A DNA stretch of 32,185 nt from Actinomycetota bacterium (lineage in GTDB: Bacteria > Actinomycetota > Acidimicrobiia > Acidimicrobiales > CADCSY01). Below the pieces are notes generated by a model, which was given only the letters and a program-made list of their open reading frames with translations, did no database searches and was not told where the DNA came from. Each line of letters begins with the position of its first letter. Position 1 is the stretch's first letter. The translations under genes and the position numbers were made by a program. Below, piece after piece: positions 7,453 to 15,541 of this stretch. The DNA is taken from contig SIRW01000108.1 of assembly GCA_004366205.1 (NCBI GenBank), forward strand, positions 1-32,185, given 5' to 3'.

Positions 7453-8576
7453 CGATCAGCGCCCGTCCGGGCCGCGGAGCGGGCGAACCGCCCGAAGCTG
7501 TAGTAGGCCGCACAGGCGCCCTCGGAGGACACCATGCACGTCCCGATCGGCGTCTCGGGCGTGCAGGCTGTTCCGAACACCTTGCATTCCCAGGGTTTGA
7601 TCACACCCTTGAGCACTTCGCCGCACTGGCATGCCTTGGGGTCGGCCACACGCACACCCGGCACGGCGAAGCGGCGCTCGGCGTCGAACTCGGCGTAGTC
7701 CTCGCGCAGCTTCAGGGCGCTCTGCGAGATGAAGCCGAGGCCGCGCCACTCGAAGAAGGGCCGCAGCTCGAAGACATCTTCGATTGCCCAGAGTGCCCGC
7801 GGGTTGCCTTCCCAGGAGACCACCCGGCCGTACTGGTTCTCAACCCGCGCTCGGCCCTCACGCAGCTGGCGCATGATCATGAGGATCGCTTGAAGCACAT
7901 CGAGGGGTTCGAAGCCGGCCACCACGACCGGCTGTCCACAGGTGGCCGGGATGAACTCGTAGGGGCGGCAGCCAATGACGGTGGAGACGTGGCCGGGCCC
8001 GATGAAGGCATCGAGGCGCAGGTCGGGGGATTCGAGCAGGGCCTTGAGGGGCGGGATGATCGTCACGTGGTTGCACATCACGGAGAAGTTGGCGACACCC
8101 TCGGCTCGGGCTCGCATCAGCGTGAGCGCCGTGGACGGCGCCGTGGTCTCGAAGCCGATGGCGTAGAAGACCACCTGGCGCTCGGGGTGGTCCCGGGCGA
8201 TCTTGAGGGCATCCAGCGGTGAGTACACGAAGCGCACGTCGGCGCCTCGAGCCTTGGCGTCAAGCAGGCTGCCAGTGCTTCCGGGGACGCGCATCATGTC
8301 GCCGAAGCACGTGAAGATCACACCGGACTCCTCGGCGATGGCAATGCCGTCGTCGACGCGGCCCATGGGGATGACGCAGACGGGGCAGCCCGGCCCGTGG
8401 ACCAGCTCGATCGACGCAGGCAGGTAGTCCTCGATGCCGTGCTTGTAGATCGCGTGGGTGTGTCCGCCACAGACCTCCATGATCTTGTAGCGGCGGCCGG
8501 GCTCCACCTGCGTGGCGATCTCGGCAGCCACCGATCGGGCCAGCTCCGGGTCACGGAACTCGTCGACGAACTTCAC
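7449..8576 (-). CDS. hypD: Hydrogenase maturation protein HypD
   Basis: HypD is the [4Fe-4S] scaffold that, with HypC, holds the iron while the CN and CO ligands are attached. The GTG start at 8576 gives MKFVDEFRDPELA, the normal HypD N-terminus, and a 375-residue product; the open frame extends further upstream but overlaps the HypC-like gene. Conserved motifs seen are EVCGGHTHAI, HGPGCPVCV, FGDMMRVPG, AIGFETTAP, a CQCGEVLKG segment, and the C-terminal cluster CKVFGTACTPETPIGTCMV. The GTG overlaps the previous stop by 4 nt, and the stop overlaps hypE by 4 nt. Confidence 0.96.
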   Translation of the reverse strand: MKFVDEFRDPELARSVAAEIATQVEPGRRYKIMEVCGGHTHAIYKHGIEDYLPASIELVHGPGCPVCVIPMGRVDDGIAIAEESGVIFTCFGDMMRVPGSTGSLLDAKARGADVRFVYSPLDALKIARDHPERQVVFYAIGFETTAPSTALTLMRARAEGVANFSVMCNHVTIIPPLKALLESPDLRLDAFIGPGHVSTVIGCRPYEFIPATCGQPVVVAGFEPLDVLQAILMIMRQLREGRARVENQYGRVVSWEGNPRALWAIEDVFELRPFFEWRGLGFISQSALKLREDYAEFDAERRFAVPGVRVADPKACQCGEVLKGVIKPWECKVFGTACTPETPIGTCMVSSEGACAAYYSFGRFARSAARTGADR

Positions 8577-8821
8577 GCCTGCTTCTCCAGTCTCGAGATC
8601 GCCACGCCGCCGTGCACGAGCAGGCGGTCCCCGCGCCCGACCACGCCGACGAGCTCGATCCCGACCGAACCGAGCCGGCCGTGCTCGTCCTCGCAGACAG
8701 CGTCGGGTGTACCGGGCTCGACGACGGTCATGGTCACGGCGATGTCGCCGCAGGTGAGGCAGCCCTCGACCTGATGGCACGCCTGCCCGGCGTCGCCGCC
8801 CGCTCCCGGCGTGCTCGTCAT
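8573..8821 (-). CDS. Second HypC/HupF-family chaperone-like protein
   Basis: An 82-residue protein with the HypC-type beta-barrel signature: GDIAVTMTVVE, then GxDRLLVHGGVAISRLE near the end, which parallels GDWVLIHVGFALSKVD in the HypC encoded just upstream. It lacks the usual N-terminal Met-Cys; instead Cys15, Cys21 and Cys24 (CHQVEGCLTC) lie at residues 15-24. The ATG overlaps the hypC stop and the stop overlaps the hypD start, both by 4 nt, so the order hypC, hypC-like, hypD is tightly coupled. It may be a partner of HypD or a chaperone of the large subunit. The family call rests on the alignment with HypC by eye; the missing Cys2 means the classical HypC mechanism cannot apply unchanged. 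Confidence 0.85.
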   Translation of the reverse strand: MTSTPGAGGDAGQACHQVEGCLTCGDIAVTMTVVEPGTPDAVCEDEHGRLGSVGIELVGVVGRGDRLLVHGGVAISRLEKQA

Positions 8822-9096
8822 TCGATCCTGCTCTCCAGCAGGCTCTCGAGCTCGTCCTCGAAGGCCTGCCCCATGCCCTTGAGCAGCCGGCGGGTGCGGA
8901 CCGCTTCGGCTTGGTCCACCTTGGAGAGCGCGAAGCCTACGTGGATGAGCACCCAGTCGCCGGGGCGGGCCGCGTCCCCGTCGCGGGCGAGCAGGCCCAC
9001 GTTCACCTTGCGGCGTACGCCGGCGACGTCCACCGTGGCGATGTGGTTCGCCGGATCGACGATCTCGACGACCTGGCCCGGTATCGCGAGGCACAT
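8818..9096 (-). CDS. hypC: Hydrogenase assembly chaperone HypC
   Basis: A 92-residue HypC. It begins with the canonical MCLAIPGQVVEI, where Cys2 becomes N-terminal and binds the Fe(CN)2CO unit while it is moved from HypD to the hydrogenase large subunit. The core VNVGLLARDGDAARPGDWVLIHVGFALSKVD is the HypC beta-barrel. The C-terminal ~20 residues form an acidic helix typical of the family. It lies 66 nt downstream of hypF and overlaps the second HypC-like gene by 4 nt. A GGGGGAACC tract just before the ATG is the likely ribosome-binding site. Confidence 0.96.
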   Translation of the reverse strand: MCLAIPGQVVEIVDPANHIATVDVAGVRRKVNVGLLARDGDAARPGDWVLIHVGFALSKVDQAEAVRTRRLLKGMGQAFEDELESLLESRIE

Positions 9097-9162
9097 GGTT
9101 CCCCCAGTGTGGACCGGGCATCAGCCCGTACCCCCTTTATCATCCCACCCCCCCGGCGGGCG

Positions 9163-11496
9163 TCAACTGGCATCGTCCCGGCGGTGGGCGGCGGCGACCG
9201 CGGCCTGACCCAGGGCGATCCCACCGTCGTTGGGGGGGACCCGGCGGTGCACGAGCACCTCGAAGCCCGCGTCGACCAGCCGCTGACGGGTGGCGTCGAG
9301 CAACATGAGGTTCTGCCAGGTCCCACCCGAGAGTACAACGGTGAGCAGCCCCTCGCGCTCGCGGGCCGCGGCGCACGCCGTGGTGAGGCCGGCCGCGACG
9401 CCCAGGTGGAAGGCAGCGGCCGCCTCGGGGGGCGGTCGGCCCCTCGCCAGGTCCTCGGCCAGGGCGGCGATGAGGGCCACGCCGTCAAGCTGGCCGTCGG
9501 CGGTGAGCGGGAACGGGTAGGCCGAACCCGTGCCGGGATCTGCGAGTTGCTCCAGCTCGGCCGCAGCCTGGCCTTCGTAGCTCACCTGGTCGCGGCTACC
9601 GCAGAGTGCGGCGGCGGCATCGAAGAGCCGTCCGGCGCTCGAGGTGAGTGGGGCGTTCACGCCACGGTGCGCCAGCTGCAGGATCTGCTCCCACCGCTCA
9701 CCGGCACGGCGCATCACCTCGAGCTCGGGTGGATCCGGCCCGAAGGCGGCGTCGAGGTAGACCGCGGCCATGCGCCAGGGCTCACGTACAGCGGCCGTCC
9801 CGCCAGGCAGAGGGAGGGGAGTGAGGTGCGCCAGCCGTTCGAAGTCGGCCAGGTCACCAGCGAGCACCTCGCACCCCCAGATCGTGCCATCGGTACCGAA
9901 GCCGGTGCCGTCGAGGATGAGGCCGATGACGCGGTCGCGCCGACCGTTGTCCACCAGGCACGAAGCGAGGTGAGCGTGGTGGTGCTGGACCTCAACCAGT
10001 TCGACGCCTTCTTGATCCTGTGCCCACTTGGTCGACAGGTACTCAGGGTGCAGGTCGTGCGCGATCACCTCGGGGCGCACACCGAAGACCCGGTTCAGGT
10101 GTGCGACGGCCTGGGTGAACGCGGCCATGGCCGCCCAGGTCTCCAGGTCGCCGATGTGGTGCGAGAGCACGGCCCGGTCGTCGATGCCCAGGCAGAGCGT
10201 GTGCTTCAGCTCGCCACCGGCACCCAGCACAGGCTGGGGGAACGGGGGGTCGACGAGGAGAGGTTGGGGCGCAAAGCCGCGCGAGCGCCGAATTGGGTAG
10301 GGCTGCCCGTCGACCACGCGGACCACCGAATCGTCGCAGCGCACGTGGATGCGTCGATCGTGGGTGAGGAAGGCATCCACGATCGACGTGAGGCGGTCGC
10401 GCGCGTCGTCGTCGTCGTGCGCGATGGGCTCGTCGCTGCGGTTGCCGGACGTGAGCACGAGCGGGCGGCCGGCGGCGTCCAGCAGCAAGTGGTGCAGCGG
10501 GGTGTACGGCAGCATCAGCCCCAGGTAGCGGTTGCCGGGGGCGACGCTGGGAGCGACCGGCGCAGTGGCCCGCCGACGGAGGAGGACGATGGGCCGGCGG
10601 GGGGAGGCCAGTACGGCCAGCTCCGCGGGGCACGGCTCGGCGAGTCTGCGGGCGTCGGCGATCGAGGCCACCATGAGCGCAAAGGGCTTCTCCTCGCGGC
10701 GCTTGCGCCGGCGGAGCCGGGCCACCACGTCCTCGCAGCTCGCATCGCAGGCCAAGTGGTAGCCGCCGAGGCCCTTCACCGCCACGATGGCGCCGGCCCG
10801 TAGCAGCGCCGCGGCTCTGTCGATCGGATCGCCCGGTAGGGGGCGGCCGGCCCCGTCCAGCAAGGCGAGCCGGGGCCCGCAGCTCGGGCAGGCGATGGGC
10901 TGGGCGTGAAACCGCCGGTCGGTCGGATCCTCGTACTCGGCCCGGCACGCGGCACACATCGGGAACTCCGCCATGGTCGTGTTGGACCGGTCGTAGGGGA
11001 CGGCGATCGTGATGGTGTACCGAGGGCCGCAGTTGGTGCAGTTGGTGAAGGCGTAGCGATGTCGCCGGGATGTGGGGTCGAGTACCTCCGTCAGGCACTC
11101 CTCGCACGTGCCGACGTCCGGCGGGATCGGTGTGCCGCGCGCACCGTCATGGCGGCTCGGGAGGATCCGGAAGCCGGTCTCGCCTCGGGGCTTGATGCGC
11201 TCGGTGGTGACGGCCTCGACGGCGGCGAGTGGGGGTGCCTCTGCGGTGAGGGCGCAGGCGAACGCCCTCACGGCCTCGGCGGGACCTTCCACCTCGACGA
11301 CCACGCCACGGGGGTCATTGCGAACGAAGCCGGCGAGGCCCGCCCGGCTGGCGAGCTCGTGCACGAACGGACGGAAGCCCACGCCCTGTACGACCCCCCG
11401 TACCTGGTGGCGTTCGCGCACGACGTCTTCGCTCACGGCGAGATGCTCGCGCGCGTCGGCATGCACAGAGCCGTCGTGACCCCGGCACGGCCGCAT
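9163..11496 (-). CDS. hypF: Carbamoyltransferase HypF
   Basis: HypF makes carbamoyl-AMP from carbamoyl phosphate and ATP and transfers the carbamoyl group to the C-terminal Cys of HypE, the first step of cyanide-ligand synthesis. The 777-residue frame has all four parts in order: acylphosphatase domain (RGVVQGVGFRPFVHE), two zinc-finger-like CxxC...CxxC units (CEEC...CTNC and CAAC...CPSC), a YrdC-like nucleotide-binding domain (VAVKGLGGYHLACDA; LMLPYTPLHHLLL), and a Kae1-like domain with the metal-binding VQHHHAHLASCL and VVLSGGTWQN. Start is uncertain: ATG at 11496, or GTG at 11436, which places the acylphosphatase motif at the usual distance; neither has a clear ribosome-binding site. Confidence 0.96.
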   Translation of the reverse strand: MRPCRGHDGSVHADAREHLAVSEDVVRERHQVRGVVQGVGFRPFVHELASRAGLAGFVRNDPRGVVVEVEGPAEAVRAFACALTAEAPPLAAVEAVTTERIKPRGETGFRILPSRHDGARGTPIPPDVGTCEECLTEVLDPTSRRHRYAFTNCTNCGPRYTITIAVPYDRSNTTMAEFPMCAACRAEYEDPTDRRFHAQPIACPSCGPRLALLDGAGRPLPGDPIDRAAALLRAGAIVAVKGLGGYHLACDASCEDVVARLRRRKRREEKPFALMVASIADARRLAEPCPAELAVLASPRRPIVLLRRRATAPVAPSVAPGNRYLGLMLPYTPLHHLLLDAAGRPLVLTSGNRSDEPIAHDDDDARDRLTSIVDAFLTHDRRIHVRCDDSVVRVVDGQPYPIRRSRGFAPQPLLVDPPFPQPVLGAGGELKHTLCLGIDDRAVLSHHIGDLETWAAMAAFTQAVAHLNRVFGVRPEVIAHDLHPEYLSTKWAQDQEGVELVEVQHHHAHLASCLVDNGRRDRVIGLILDGTGFGTDGTIWGCEVLAGDLADFERLAHLTPLPLPGGTAAVREPWRMAAVYLDAAFGPDPPELEVMRRAGERWEQILQLAHRGVNAPLTSSAGRLFDAAAALCGSRDQVSYEGQAAAELEQLADPGTGSAYPFPLTADGQLDGVALIAALAEDLARGRPPPEAAAAFHLGVAAGLTTACAAAREREGLLTVVLSGGTWQNLMLLDATRQRLVDAGFEVLVHRRVPPNDGGIALGQAAVAAAHRRDDAS

Positions 11497-11520
11497 TGGA
11501 TGCTGGGGCCCGCGCCCGGC

Positions 11521-11994
11521 TCAGTCGCCGGGGCCGAGGTCCACGTCGTAGGCCTCGTAGAGCAGGTCGGCGCCGCGCTGGCGGTGCCGGGAGAGCACCC
11601 GAAGCAGCTCGAGCACGTCCTCCCGGACCTGCTCGACCCACGCCTCCTCGTCATCGCCGACCGGCCCCGTGCCCTCGACCAGGCTGCGGATGCGCTGGCG
11701 GATGTCCTCGTGCTCCTGGACGAGCCGGTCGATCTTGCCGGCGAGGCGGGGGGCCTGCATGCGGACCTGCTCGAACAGACCACCCGGTTCCTCGGTGGCC
11801 TGGGCGTGGATCTCGATCGCCCGGTCGAGCGAGCGGAGGGTCTCGCGCACCTCGGCCCACCACTTGTCGATGCGCCCCGGGGCCGCCCGGCTGATCACGG
11901 CCTCCAGCTCGACCATCGTGATCCTAAAGTGCTCTCGTCTCGCCCGGACCTCGCTCAGGCCGTCGCCGGACGTCCGGGGCTCGCCGTCACTCAT
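11521..11994 (-). CDS. Hemerythrin-like (HHE-type) protein at head of hydrogenase operon
   Basis: A 157-residue all-helical protein. Histidines occur once per predicted helix: His22 in REHFRI, His63 in EIHAQATEEPGGLF, His95 in QEHEDIRQ, and His137 in SRHRQRGADLLYEAY, with Glu68/Glu69 and Asp143 as possible carboxylate ligands. This is the layout of four-helix hemerythrin domains that bind a diiron site and O2, NO or iron, although the His-to-acid spacing is not textbook. It is the first gene of the operon, 24 nt before hypF. O2 sensing, O2 protection or iron supply for cofactor assembly would all fit. No signal peptide or membrane segment. The hemerythrin call is by eye and moderate. Confidence 0.6.
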   Translation of the reverse strand: MSDGEPRTSGDGLSEVRARREHFRITMVELEAVISRAAPGRIDKWWAEVRETLRSLDRAIEIHAQATEEPGGLFEQVRMQAPRLAGKIDRLVQEHEDIRQRIRSLVEGTGPVGDDEEAWVEQVREDVLELLRVLSRHRQRGADLLYEAYDVDLGPGD

Positions 11995-12013
11995 CCCGCC
12001 ACGGTAGCGAGCC

Positions 12014-12047
12014 CCGCTTCGGCGTGCTGGGCCTCACGCCGAAGCGG
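12014..12047 (-). terminator. Perfect 13-bp hairpin after the SDR gene
   Basis: CCGCTTCGGCGTG at 12014-12026 is exactly complementary to CACGCCGAAGCGG at 12035-12047, with an 8-nt loop. On the minus strand the hairpin starts in the last codons of the SDR gene and ends 20 nt before the hemerythrin-like gene. There is no U-tract, so it is either an actinobacterial-style terminator, an attenuator or an mRNA-processing site between the two transcription units. Confidence 0.6.
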
Positions 12048-13044
12048 CGTCACCCCCAGCGCCGCCCCACCCGGTCGCGGCGTCCGTCCAGCAGGGGGCG
12101 GTGCGGGTGGCGCAGTGCCGCCACAGGGCCGCGCCGCTGTCCCCGGCCCGGGTCCACGGCAGGCGGTGCTCGCCGCGGGGCCGGCGGTCGTGCCAGAACC
12201 GCCCGGTGCTGCGTGCCGCCTCGGCCGAGGCCGCCAGCCACACGACGGTGTCGGCCGCCTGCTCGGGCGAGCGCAGCAGGGGACCCATGACCCGGTGGAA
12301 GCGCGGCAACGACGTCCGCACGCCGGGTGTGTCGGCCCAGCCCGGGTGCATGGCGTGGAACACGACCTGGGAGGAGGGGACCAGTTGCGCCCACTCGCGG
12401 TTGAGGGCGACCTGGGCGCGCTTCGCCCGGGCGTAGGCGGTGACGCCGTCGTAGTCGCCGGCGGTCATCTCGAGACCGGCGAGGTCCAGGCGCTCGCTGT
12501 ACATCCCACCCGACGCGACGGTGACGACCCGCCCCGGTGCGGCCTGCCGGAGCATCGGGAGCAGGAGCGTCGTCAGCAGGAACGGGCCGAGCACGTGGGT
12601 GGCGAACGTGAGCTCCACGCCGTCGGCGCTGGTCCGGAAGGCGCGGGTGAGGGCACCGCCGTTGTGGATCAGGACGTCGAGCCGATGGTGGCGCGTGGCG
12701 AAGCGGTCGACGAAGCGTCGCAGGGACGCCTGGTCGCCCAGGTCGGCGATGTCGTAGGTGACGGCGTCGCTGCCGCTGGCGGCCCGGATCGACCGCCGGG
12801 CGGTCTCGGCGCGGCCCGGGTCGCGGGCCAGGAAGTGCACGGTCGCCCCGAGGCGGGCCAGGGCGACCGCGGTGGCGTGCCCGATGCCCGAGGTCGCGCC
12901 GGTGACGATGACGGTGCGGCCGTCGAGCCGGGGCGGGTCGTCCCACGGGTCGAGGCGCGAGCGCATGGCGGCGCCGATCCGCGAGAAGCCGCCGACGACG
13001 GTCGCCTCGAGCACGCCGTCCACGCCGCGGGCGAGGACGCTCAT
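12034..13044 (-). CDS. Short-chain dehydrogenase/reductase (SDR)
   Basis: A 336-residue SDR. After ~40 N-terminal residues comes the Rossmann nucleotide-binding motif TGATSGIG, then a DIADL segment, HNGGAL (the usual NNAG position), a Ser in VASGGMYS and the catalytic YARAK (YxxxK). The C-terminal ~60 residues include a Trp-rich tail common in SDRs of the retinol-dehydrogenase or DHRS12 type. The substrate is unknown. The ATG overlaps the stop of the SRPBCC gene by 4 nt. I recall SDR genes sharing light- or singlet-oxygen-inducible operons with COG2907 and Cfa genes in other bacteria, and here it lies across a shared palindromic promoter from exactly those genes. Confidence 0.9.
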   Translation of the reverse strand: MSVLARGVDGVLEATVVGGFSRIGAAMRSRLDPWDDPPRLDGRTVIVTGATSGIGHATAVALARLGATVHFLARDPGRAETARRSIRAASGSDAVTYDIADLGDQASLRRFVDRFATRHHRLDVLIHNGGALTRAFRTSADGVELTFATHVLGPFLLTTLLLPMLRQAAPGRVVTVASGGMYSERLDLAGLEMTAGDYDGVTAYARAKRAQVALNREWAQLVPSSQVVFHAMHPGWADTPGVRTSLPRFHRVMGPLLRSPEQAADTVVWLAASAEAARSTGRFWHDRRPRGEHRLPWTRAGDSGAALWRHCATRTAPCWTDAATGWGGAGGDAASA

Positions 13045-13469
13045 GCGAGGGCCCGGCGCAGTCCCTCGGCCGCCCGGTCGCCGATGCGCCGGAACGCCAG
13101 GCCGACCAGGGGGTCGGCGACCCGGACGACGCCCTTGGGTCGCAGGTCGGCGTCGTAGGTGACGCGCGAGCCGCTGCCGGTCGCCTCGACGACGATCTCG
13201 TCGACGGACCGGAAGCCGGTGGCGTCGGCTTCGAGCACCACGCGCCGGCCGTCGTCGATGGCCGTGATGCGGTAGCGCAGCGGCACGGAGCGTCCGAGCA
13301 CCCGGGCGGTGAGCTGGTACTCGCTGCCGGCGGCGGGTCGCCCCGGCGTCAGGGGCCGGCCCTCCTCCACGCCGGGGTCCCACTCCTCGGCGTTGCTGAA
13401 GTCGGCCAGGTAGTCGAAGACCTCCCGGGCCGGTCGGGGTGTCTCCACGGTCGCACGGTACCGGGCCAT
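13041..13469 (-). CDS. SRPBCC (polyketide cyclase/dehydrase-type) protein
   Basis: A 142-residue START/Bet v1-like protein: MARYRATVETPRPAREVFDYLADFSNAEEWDPG is the usual opening of the SRPBCC fold (beta strand, then the helix pair lining a hydrophobic pocket), followed by antiparallel strands ending VTYDADLRPKG and a long C-terminal helix. These domains bind lipids or other hydrophobic ligands. First gene of the leftward light-regulon arm. Start chosen at the ATG at 13469 because the fold begins there and a GAGGAGG tract lies about 10 nt upstream; the open frame extending further is antisense to the flavoprotein gene. Substrate unknown. Confidence 0.88.
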   Translation of the reverse strand: MARYRATVETPRPAREVFDYLADFSNAEEWDPGVEEGRPLTPGRPAAGSEYQLTARVLGRSVPLRYRITAIDDGRRVVLEADATGFRSVDEIVVEATGSGSRVTYDADLRPKGVVRVADPLVGLAFRRIGDRAAEGLRRALA

Positions 13470-13493
13470 TTGCGGGGGCCTCCTCGTCGTCCT

Positions 13494-13513
13494 AGTATTT
13501 AGCACTAAATACT
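13494..13513. promoter_or_regulatory. Palindromic operator in divergent promoter
   Basis: AGTATTTAGCACTAAATACT is a perfect 9-2-9 inverted repeat, strikingly AT-rich in this GC-rich DNA, in the 72-bp gap between the divergent SRPBCC and COG2907 genes. Each strand carries a TAAATA(CT) that could act as a -10 element, so one site could control both directions. Its core TTTAGCACTAAAT recurs with one change upstream of the CarH-like gene at 17678. It is the likely operator of that regulator; this is inference from sequence match and layout. Confidence 0.75.
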
Positions 13514-13541
13514 CTACCGCCATCGGCATCGGAGGACAAGC

Positions 13542-14789
13542 GTGCGCATCGCCATCATCGGAAGCGGGATCTCGGGGCTGGTCACCGCTCACCTGCTCCA
13601 CCCGCACCACGAGGTGACGCTCTTCGAGGCCGACGGCCGGCTGGGGGGCCACACCAACACCGTGCGGGTCGACCTGGCCGGCGAGACCCACCACGTCGAC
13701 ACGGGGTTCATCGTCTACAACGAGCGGACCTACCCGGCCTTCACCCGGCTGCTCGCCGAGCTGGGCGTGGCGACGAAGCCGAGCGACATGAGCTTCAGCG
13801 TCACCGACGAACGCACCGGCGTCGAGTGGTGCGGGACGTCGCCGAGGACGGTCTTCGCCCAGGCCCGCAACCTCACCCGTCCCGCGTTCCACCGCATGCT
13901 CGCCGACGTCGTCCGCTTCAACCGGGCGGCCCGCCGCCTGCTCGACGAGGAGCCGGGGAGCACCGCGTCGCTGGGAGAGCTCCTGGCCGGTGGCGGCTGG
14001 TCGGACGCGTTCCGCGACTGGTACCTGGTGCCCATGGGGTCCGCCATCTGGTCGGCCGACCCCACGACGTTCACCGACATCCCCGCCGTCACGTTCGCCC
14101 GGTTCTTCGACAACCACGGCCTCCTGCGGCTCGGCCAGCAACCCCGGTGGAGGACCGTCGCGGGCGGCTCCCACCGCTACGTCGAGGCGATCACCCGCCC
14201 GCTGGGCGAGCGCATCCGCCTGCGGACACCGGTCGACAAGATCGTGCGCCGTGCCGGCACGGTGGAGGTGGCAACGGCTCTGGGGGACCTGTACGAGTTC
14301 GACCACGTCGTGCTGGCGACCCACAGCGACCAGGCCCTCCGCCTGCTCGGCGACCCCACGACCGCCGAACGTCAGGTGCTGGGCGCCATCCGCTATGCGC
14401 CCAACCGCGCCACCCTCCACACCGACAGCCGCCTGCTGCCCCGGAGCCCCCGGGCGCGCGCGAGCTGGAACTACCACCGGCCGGCGACCCCGGTGGCGGC
14501 GACCACCGTCACCTACCTCATGAACCGCCTTCAGGGCATCGAGTCCCGACACGAGCTGTGCGTGACCCTCAACCGCGACGAGGCCATCGACCCGGCGAAG
14601 GTGATCGCCAGCTTCGACTACGCCCACCCGGTGCTCAACGGGGCCGCCGTGCGCGCCCAGCAGCGCTGGGTCGAGATCAGCGGCGTCGGGCGGACGTCCT
14701 TCGCCGGGGCCTATTGGGGCTACGGCTTCCACGAAGACGGCGTGCAGAGCGCCCTGCGGGTCTGCCGCACCCTGGGGGTGGAGGTGTGA
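13542..14789 (+). CDS. COG2907-type FAD-dependent amine-oxidase-like protein
   Basis: A 415-residue flavoprotein. The N-terminus MRIAIIGSGISGLVTAHLL carries the GxGxxG FAD-binding motif, followed by an acidic residue ending strand 2 (FEADGRLGGHTNT) and the family's VDTGFIVYNERTYP. The C-terminus has YWGYGFHEDGVQSA, where FAD is contacted. This is the COG2907 group of the amine oxidase/phytoene-desaturase superfamily; members co-occur with DUF1365 and Cfa genes and are thought to act on membrane fatty acids. The GTG at 13542 has GGAGGA 5 nt upstream. It overlaps the next gene by 4 nt and lies 28 nt after the palindromic operator, so light/B12 control is likely. Confidence 0.93.
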   Translation: MRIAIIGSGISGLVTAHLLHPHHEVTLFEADGRLGGHTNTVRVDLAGETHHVDTGFIVYNERTYPAFTRLLAELGVATKPSDMSFSVTDERTGVEWCGTSPRTVFAQARNLTRPAFHRMLADVVRFNRAARRLLDEEPGSTASLGELLAGGGWSDAFRDWYLVPMGSAIWSADPTTFTDIPAVTFARFFDNHGLLRLGQQPRWRTVAGGSHRYVEAITRPLGERIRLRTPVDKIVRRAGTVEVATALGDLYEFDHVVLATHSDQALRLLGDPTTAERQVLGAIRYAPNRATLHTDSRLLPRSPRARASWNYHRPATPVAATTVTYLMNRLQGIESRHELCVTLNRDEAIDPAKVIASFDYAHPVLNGAAVRAQQRWVEISGVGRTSFAGAYWGYGFHEDGVQSALRVCRTLGVEV

Positions 14790-15541
14790 GGAGCGCCGTG
14801 TACCAGGGCACCGTCCGCCACCGTCGTCACGAAGCGGCGGACCACGCCTTCGCCTACGACATCACGCTCGTGCACCTGGATCTCGACGAGGTCGACCTGG
14901 TCGCCGGCCTGCATCCGCTGTGGTCGCACGGGCGGGCCAACGTCGCCTCGTTCCGGCGGGAGGACCACCTCGGCGACCCTGCCGTCCCGCTGGGCGACGC
15001 CGTGCGCGACCTGGTGTTCGACCGGTCGGGGGTGTGGCCCCGGGGACCGGTGAGCCTGCTCACCCAGGTGCGCCTCTGGGGATGGCTCTTCAACCCCATC
15101 AGCGTGTACTTCTGCTGGGACGAGGCGGGTGAGCGGGTCGAGGCCGTGGTCTTGGAGGTCACGAACACGCCGTGGCACGAGCGGCACGCCTACGTCGTGG
15201 TGGGTGGCCCGGGCGAGCACTGGTTCGACAAGGAGCTGCACGTGTCGCCCTTCTTCGGCATGGATCACCGCTACCGCCTGCGGTTCACCGCACCCGGTGA
15301 CACGCTGGTGGTGCAGATCCAGAACCAGCGGGACGGTCGCATGGTGTTCGACGCCACCCTCACCCTCCGCCGCCGGGCCGTGAGCCGGGCCGCCCTCGGT
15401 CGCATCGTGTGGCGCCGGCCGCTGCAGACCCTGCTCGTCTCCGCGCGCATCCGGCTGCACGCCCTGCGGCTCTGGGCCAAAGGCGTGCCCGTCCACCGTC
15501 ATCCGGGCCGGGACCGTGCCGGCGTCGGGAGCGGGCGATGA
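14786..15541 (+). CDS. DUF1365 family protein
   Basis: A 251-residue protein of the DUF1365 family. It opens with VRSAVYQGTVRHRRHEAADHAF and contains the typical LLTQVRLWGWLFNPISVYFC and a later FDKELHVSPFFGMDHRYRLRF. The GTG start at 14786 overlaps the flavoprotein stop (GTGA), and the stop overlaps the Cfa-like ATG (ATGA). Function is not established; it is a constant companion of COG2907 and cyclopropane-synthase-like proteins, so a part in the same fatty-acyl modification is inferred. The C-terminal ~30 residues are basic and could lie along the membrane. Confidence 0.92.
   Translation: MRSAVYQGTVRHRRHEAADHAFAYDITLVHLDLDEVDLVAGLHPLWSHGRANVASFRREDHLGDPAVPLGDAVRDLVFDRSGVWPRGPVSLLTQVRLWGWLFNPISVYFCWDEAGERVEAVVLEVTNTPWHERHAYVVVGGPGEHWFDKELHVSPFFGMDHRYRLRFTAPGDTLVVQIQNQRDGRMVFDATLTLRRRAVSRAALGRIVWRRPLQTLLVSARIRLHALRLWAKGVPVHRHPGRDRAGVGSGR

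Noticed and set aside
8911-13158. Very long plus-strand open frames (630 and 750 codons) opposite hypF and the SDR gene
   Set aside because: Mirror frames of real minus-strand genes, low-complexity Gly/Arg/Val composition and no ribosome-binding site.
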